Assembly (NCBI GenBank): GCA_964527835.1
Contig: CAZGNV010000019.1
Location: forward strand, 6,851-70,850
DNA from: JAFDCJ01 sp964527835
GTDB lineage: Bacteria; Desulfobacterota; Desulfobacteria; Desulfobacterales; JAFDCJ01
Length of the DNA stretch: 64,000 nt
Reading direction: 5' to 3'
Shown here piece by piece: positions 59,923 to 64,000 of this stretch (position 1 is its first letter; the number at the start of each line of letters is the position of its first letter). The translations under genes and the position numbers were made by a program. The notes below the pieces were generated by a model. The model did no database searches. It saw only the letters and a list, made by a program, of their open reading frames with translations, and was not told where the DNA came from.

Positions 59923-60022
59923 NNNNNNNNNNNNNNNNNNNNNNNNNNNNNNNNNNNNNNNNNNNNNNNNNNNNNNNNNNNNNNNNNNNNNNNNNNNNNN
60001 NNNNNNNNNNNNNNNNNNNNNN
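59923..60022. other. run of 100 undetermined bases inside the leader-proximal array
   Basis: Exactly 100 Ns follow the first repeat. This is the usual placeholder for a scaffold gap of unknown size, but 100 also equals spacer+repeat+spacer (34+32+34), so a single missing repeat unit would fit exactly. The newest spacers are therefore not visible. Confidence 0.9.
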
Positions 60023-62424
60023 GTCGCCCTCCATGCGGGGGCGTGGATTGAAACGATACGGACGGGAGCGGCATAATCGAAATCGACGGTCGCCCTCCAT
60101 GCGGGGGCGTGGATTGAAACCCAATTCCAAAGCCGCGCTGATCAATGAATTGTGGGTCGCCCTCCATGCGGGGGCGTGGATTGAAACATGCTGCGCGCCC
60201 CGCACGACGTGGTGATCATCCGTCGCCCTCCATGCGGGGGCGTGGATTGAAACACGGCATCGGCGCGCAATACGTCTACCCGACGTTGTCGCCCTCCATG
60301 CGGGGGCGTGGATTGAAACACGGTATCCGCGGTTTACAGCAGTCCGATCTTGAGTCGCCCTCCATGCGGGGGCGTGGATTGAAACTCATACGACTGGTAT
60401 CTATAATGGTAATGCGGCGGTCGCCCTCCATGCGGGGGCGTGGATTGAAACCGGCGAGCTGGGCCACTTCATCCTGTCGTTTCGTCGCCCTCCATGCGGG
60501 GGCGTGGATTGAAACACGAAGCCGCATTTATGCACTGGAACCACAACGTCGCCCTCCATGCGGGGGCGTGGATTGAAACGGGCCTATCAGCCGTTGACTG
60601 CACATAGTAATAGTCGCCCTCCATGCGGGGGCGTGGATTGAAACACGAGAGGCTGTGGACCATGCCGAACACGTGCAAGTCGCCCTCCATGCGGGGGCGT
60701 GGATTGAAACAATAACAGTGTTTACTGGGACACTGACGATTCTGCTGTCGCCCTCCATGCGGGGGCGTGGATTGAAACAACACCAGAAATTGTAACATCT
60801 TCAACTAGATCATGTCGCCCTCCATGCGGGGGCGTGGATTGAAACAAAATAAGCCGGTGCCCCAAACCACCGGACGGCTGTCGCCCTCCATGCGGGGGCG
60901 TGGATTGAAACGGTGATATTTGTGCAGTCATTGTTTTCGTCTGCGTCGCCCTCCATGCGGGGGCGTGGATTGAAACTTTCGTCTGCCGCGTTCCCGAAAA
61001 ACTGGTCAGGTCGCCCTCCATGCGGGGGCGTGGATTGAAACTCGGTCCAGTTGCCATGGCTCGCCAGGGTATCGCGTCGCCCTCCATGCGGGGGCGTGGA
61101 TTGAAACTGCCAGCCAATCTGGGGGCTGGTGCTCGAAGAGTCGCCCTCCATGCGGGGGCGTGGATTGAAACACTGAAAACAATGCCATCCGCCGCCAGCG
61201 CCTCTGTCGCCCTCCATGCGGGGGCGTGGATTGAAACAACGGGTGCGGCAATATATTTTTTACGGCAACCAGTCGCCCTCCATGCGGGGGCGTGGATTGA
61301 AACAAAGAAGAGCCGGCATCATGTGGGGCAGGCTGTTGTCGCCCTCCATGCGGGGGCGTGGATTGAAACAAAATGACAATGTTCCACCACTAGCGGCATG
61401 CCATCGTCGCCCTCCATGCGGGGGCGTGGATTGAAACCGCAGTTCGGCCACGCTTTGGTCCGGCAAGTCCGTCGCCCTCCATGCGGGGGCGTGGATTGAA
61501 ACAATAAAGATCTCGACAGTTGGACAATCGAAAAAAGTCGCCCTCCATGCGGGGGCGTGGATTGAAACTGGCATACTTCGATTAGATAAGGAAACTGGTC
61601 TGCGTCGCCCTCCATGCGGGGGCGTGGATTGAAACCCCGGTGGCTGTACTGGTCCCTGTATTTCGCAAGTCGCCCTCCATGCGGGGGCGTGGATTGAAAC
61701 AGTGTAATTCCTACAATATTTGCTGGTTGATATTCGTCGCCCTCCATGCGGGGGCGTGGATTGAAACTTTTATATTGCATTCTATCAAAAGGTGATGTTT
61801 TGTCGCCCTCCATGCGGGGGCGTGGATTGAAACAGGGCGTTTTCCGCCAGGTCGGCAAACGGCTGGGTCGCCCTCCATGCGGGGGCGTGGATTGAAACTA
61901 TCTTGGGGGTTAATCGCGCCCCGGATGTAACCGTCGCCCTCCATGCGGGGGCGTGGATTGAAACGCGGGTTCGTGCTGGCCTATGAATACAGCGCGGTGT
62001 CGCCCTCCATGCGGGGGCGTGGATTGAAACACCTTCGCCGTGGAGCACATCCAGGGGCATTTGTCGCCCTCCATGCGGGGGCGTGGATTGAAACTCGGCG
62101 AGTCTCAGCTAGATTTGCAACCATTGCATGTCGCCCTCCATGCGGGGGCGTGGATTGAAACAAGTAAAGCGGGGCCGAAATGCAGATCACGGCTTGTCGC
62201 CCTCCATGCGGGGGCGTGGATTGAAACGCAATAATTGCATCCGGATCATCGATGCGGCGTTGTCGCCCTCCATGCGGGGGCGTGGATTGAAACTTGATGT
62301 GGTGCTGCATGGAACCACGCAGGTTTGTCGCCCTCCATGCGGGGGCGTGGATTGAAACATGTGATCGAGATCAAATATCTCGATGGAACATGGTCGCCCT
62401 CCATGCGGGGGCGTGGATTGAAAC

Positions 62425-62458
62425 CAGATTGTGGGTCATACTCAGGCGGCGGGACAAC
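62425..62458 (+). repeat. duplicated spacer, first copy
   Basis: The 34-bp spacer beginning CAGATTGTGGGTCATACTCA is exactly repeated at 63342-63375, 14 units further from the leader. The spacers on both sides differ between the two places. Confidence 0.95.
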
Positions 62459-63341
62459 GTCGCCCTCCATGCGGGGGCGTGGATTGAAACACGGTTTCCG
62501 GGGCGGACTATACGGTCAAGGAGTGTCGCCCTCCATGCGGGGGCGTGGATTGAAACAGGATAGCCGGCCACGCCGACCGAGTTCGCCTGGTCGCCCTCCA
62601 TGCGGGGGCGTGGATTGAAACGCCTTCTGCTCGGCCTTTTCGCGCGCCGCCTTTTGTCGCCCTCCATGCGGGGGCGTGGATTGAAACGCGCGCGGGGTGC
62701 TGGGCACGGTGGACGACGCGCGTCGCCCTCCATGCGGGGGCGTGGATTGAAACTCGCGGCGGGGCGCTGGACGCGCGGGGCAACGGGCGTCGCCCTCCAT
62801 GCGGGGGCGTGGATTGAAACATTGGTTGACCAGCGCATCCAGCCGATCCGCCAGTCGCCCTCCATGCGGGGGCGTGGATTGAAACGGATCGTCGCAGGCC
62901 GGCGTGGTCGCCGAAAAAATGTCGCCCTCCATGCGGGGGCGTGGATTGAAACCGGTATTTGCGCGGGCGGTGACGGTGCTGCTGGTCGCCCTCCATGCGG
63001 GGGCGTGGATTGAAACCTCGATCCCGGTGAAGCGCTGCGCGAGTTGAAGTCGCCCTCCATGCGGGGGCGTGGATTGAAACTATCAATGCTCGTTCTTGAT
63101 TTGCCAATATATGTCGCCCTCCATGCGGGGGCGTGGATTGAAACATTTTCTTTCCTCCTATGTTGTAAATTTGATGCTCGTCGCCCTCCATGCGGGGGCG
63201 TGGATTGAAACATCGCAATGAAACGCTGGTGAACCTGTCATGCAGTCGCCCTCCATGCGGGGGCGTGGATTGAAACTTCAAGCAGGGGCCAGATCTGCCG
63301 GTCCTGCGGGTCGCCCTCCATGCGGGGGCGTGGATTGAAAC

Positions 63342-63375
63342 CAGATTGTGGGTCATACTCAGGCGGCGGGACAAC
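63342..63375 (+). repeat. duplicated spacer, second copy
   Basis: This is identical over all 34 bases to the spacer at 62425-62458 and is flanked by different spacers. Confidence 0.95.
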
Positions 63376-64000
63376 GTCGCCCTCCATGCGGGGGCGTGGA
63401 TTGAAACGCGGGCTACGCGCTCAACCAGCACCACTACGCCGGTCGCCCTCCATGCGGGGGCGTGGATTGAAACCGATTATGTTTTTGTTGACTGCAACTA
63501 TTTCTTTGTCGCCCTCCATGCGGGGGCGTGGATTGAAACCGCGCTCGGCGACGCTGGACGGCGGGTCAACGATCGTCGCCCTCCATGCGGGGGCGTGGAT
63601 TGAAACAGCGCCCCGGTGTCGATGAGCACCTTGGCGGATCGTCGCCCTCCATGCGGGGGCGTGGATTGAAACATCGGCCCGCTCACGCGCCGCTTCGGTT
63701 GACTCCGTCGCCCTCCATGCGGGGGCGTGGATTGAAACTCGGACCACCAACGCGACCAGTTCCATGCCTCGGTCGCCCTCCATGCGGGGGCGTGGATTGA
63801 AACTGAGCTCGAGTAATCATAAGATGATGGCCTGCGAGTCGCCCTCCATGCGGGGGCGTGGATTGAAACAACCGATGCCGACTTATCTGCCACGGTCATT
63901 TTTGTCGCCCTCCATGCGGGGGCGTGGATTGAAACTGCGCTCAATCATCTATCATTATCCCGTATCAAGTCGCCCTCCATGCGGGGGCGTGGATTGAAAC

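Larger units (their letters stand above)
59891..64000 (+). CRISPR. type I-C CRISPR array, 62 visible repeats, continues past the window end
   Basis: The 32-bp repeat begins GTCGCCCTCC and ends GTGGATTGAAAC. I count 62 copies: one at 59891-59922, then 61 from 60023 to 64000 with 60 complete spacers of 32-36 bp. All repeats appear identical. Repeat bases 3-9 (CGCCCTC) pair with 15-21 (GGGGGCG, one T-G wobble) around a CATGC loop, leaving an 11-nt TGGATTGAAAC tail expected to be the crRNA 5' handle after Cas5 cutting. The last base of the window is the last base of a repeat and no decay is seen, so the distal end is not reached. Open frames across the array are artefacts of the repeat. Confidence 0.98.

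Noticed and set aside
59823..64000. Many long open frames on both strands across the array, rich in repeated Arg/Gly/Pro/His peptides
   Set aside because: They arise because the 32-bp repeat has no stop codon in several frames; they are translations of the CRISPR repeat, not genes.
1..64000. tRNA and rRNA genes
   Set aside because: I looked through the intergenic stretches for cloverleaf or T-loop patterns and saw none.
59891..64000. Self-targeting spacers against genes in this window
   Set aside because: I noticed no match by eye; a computed search of the whole genome would be needed to exclude them.

Overview
The window looks like chromosomal DNA of a Gram-negative anaerobe of the Desulfobacterota (Desulfobacterales-like). 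That placement is an inference from gene content: an LPS gene (lpxC), a compact pilMNOPQ type IV pilus operon with PilS/PilR-like regulators, an NtrY/NtrX-like pair, a DksA-like protein, a clustered siroheme synthase / CcsA-type cytochrome assembly / hemA locus, a sulfoacetaldehyde acetyltransferase-like enzyme, and PAS-LuxR and Fur-FeoA regulators. Most of the window is moderately GC-rich and densely coded. From about 50.8 kb onward the DNA is visibly more AT-rich.

Layout. 0-4.1 kb: an unknown protein, a TauE/SafE-like membrane protein, a lytic transglycosylase and YifB/ComM. 4.5-11.2 kb: lpxC, a DUF4390 protein, the NtrY/NtrX-like pair, rsmD and coaD. 11.3-18.5 kb: a DUF368 membrane protein, pcm, a K+ channel, 5-formyl-THF cyclo-ligase, serS, thrC and a TPR lipoprotein. 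18.7-28.4 kb: pilus genes pilQPONM on the minus strand behind a small XRE regulator, with a divergent PilS/PilR-like pair. 28.4-33.5 kb: a minus-strand run of a TPR protein, a PfkB kinase, an SH3 protein, a phosphatase, a radical SAM protein, a Fur-FeoA fusion and an FmdB zinc ribbon. 33.8-40 kb: a PAS-LuxR regulator, an unknown secreted Cys-rich protein, a stand-alone pyruvate-kinase C-terminal-like protein, a zinc ribbon protein, trmL, a Usp protein and an xsc-like gene. 40.2-50.8 kb: clpB, a DHH phosphoesterase, an MBL hydrolase, siroheme synthase, a CcsA-type protein, hemA, fabD, a dksA-like gene, a PHP phosphoesterase and rnc.

50.9-64 kb is an accessory region. An AbrB-type antitoxin / PIN toxin pair is followed by a complete type I-C CRISPR-Cas locus (cas3-cas5c-cas8c-cas7c-cas4-cas1-cas2), a leader, and an array with 62 visible identical 32-bp repeats that runs to the last base. 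Cas8c carries an internal Shine-Dalgarno and ATG for the Cas11c small subunit. A nonsense-broken remnant that looks like the N-terminus of a Fic-family protein lies between cas7c and cas4. The array has one exactly duplicated spacer, and two adjacent spacers whose ends overlap by 10 nt.

The most unusual feature is a dispersed intergenic palindrome of about 190 bp. There are three near-complete and five partial copies between 2 and 50 kb and none recognised with confidence in the accessory region. Its arms differ between copies but stay self-complementary, which suggests selection on a folded structure.
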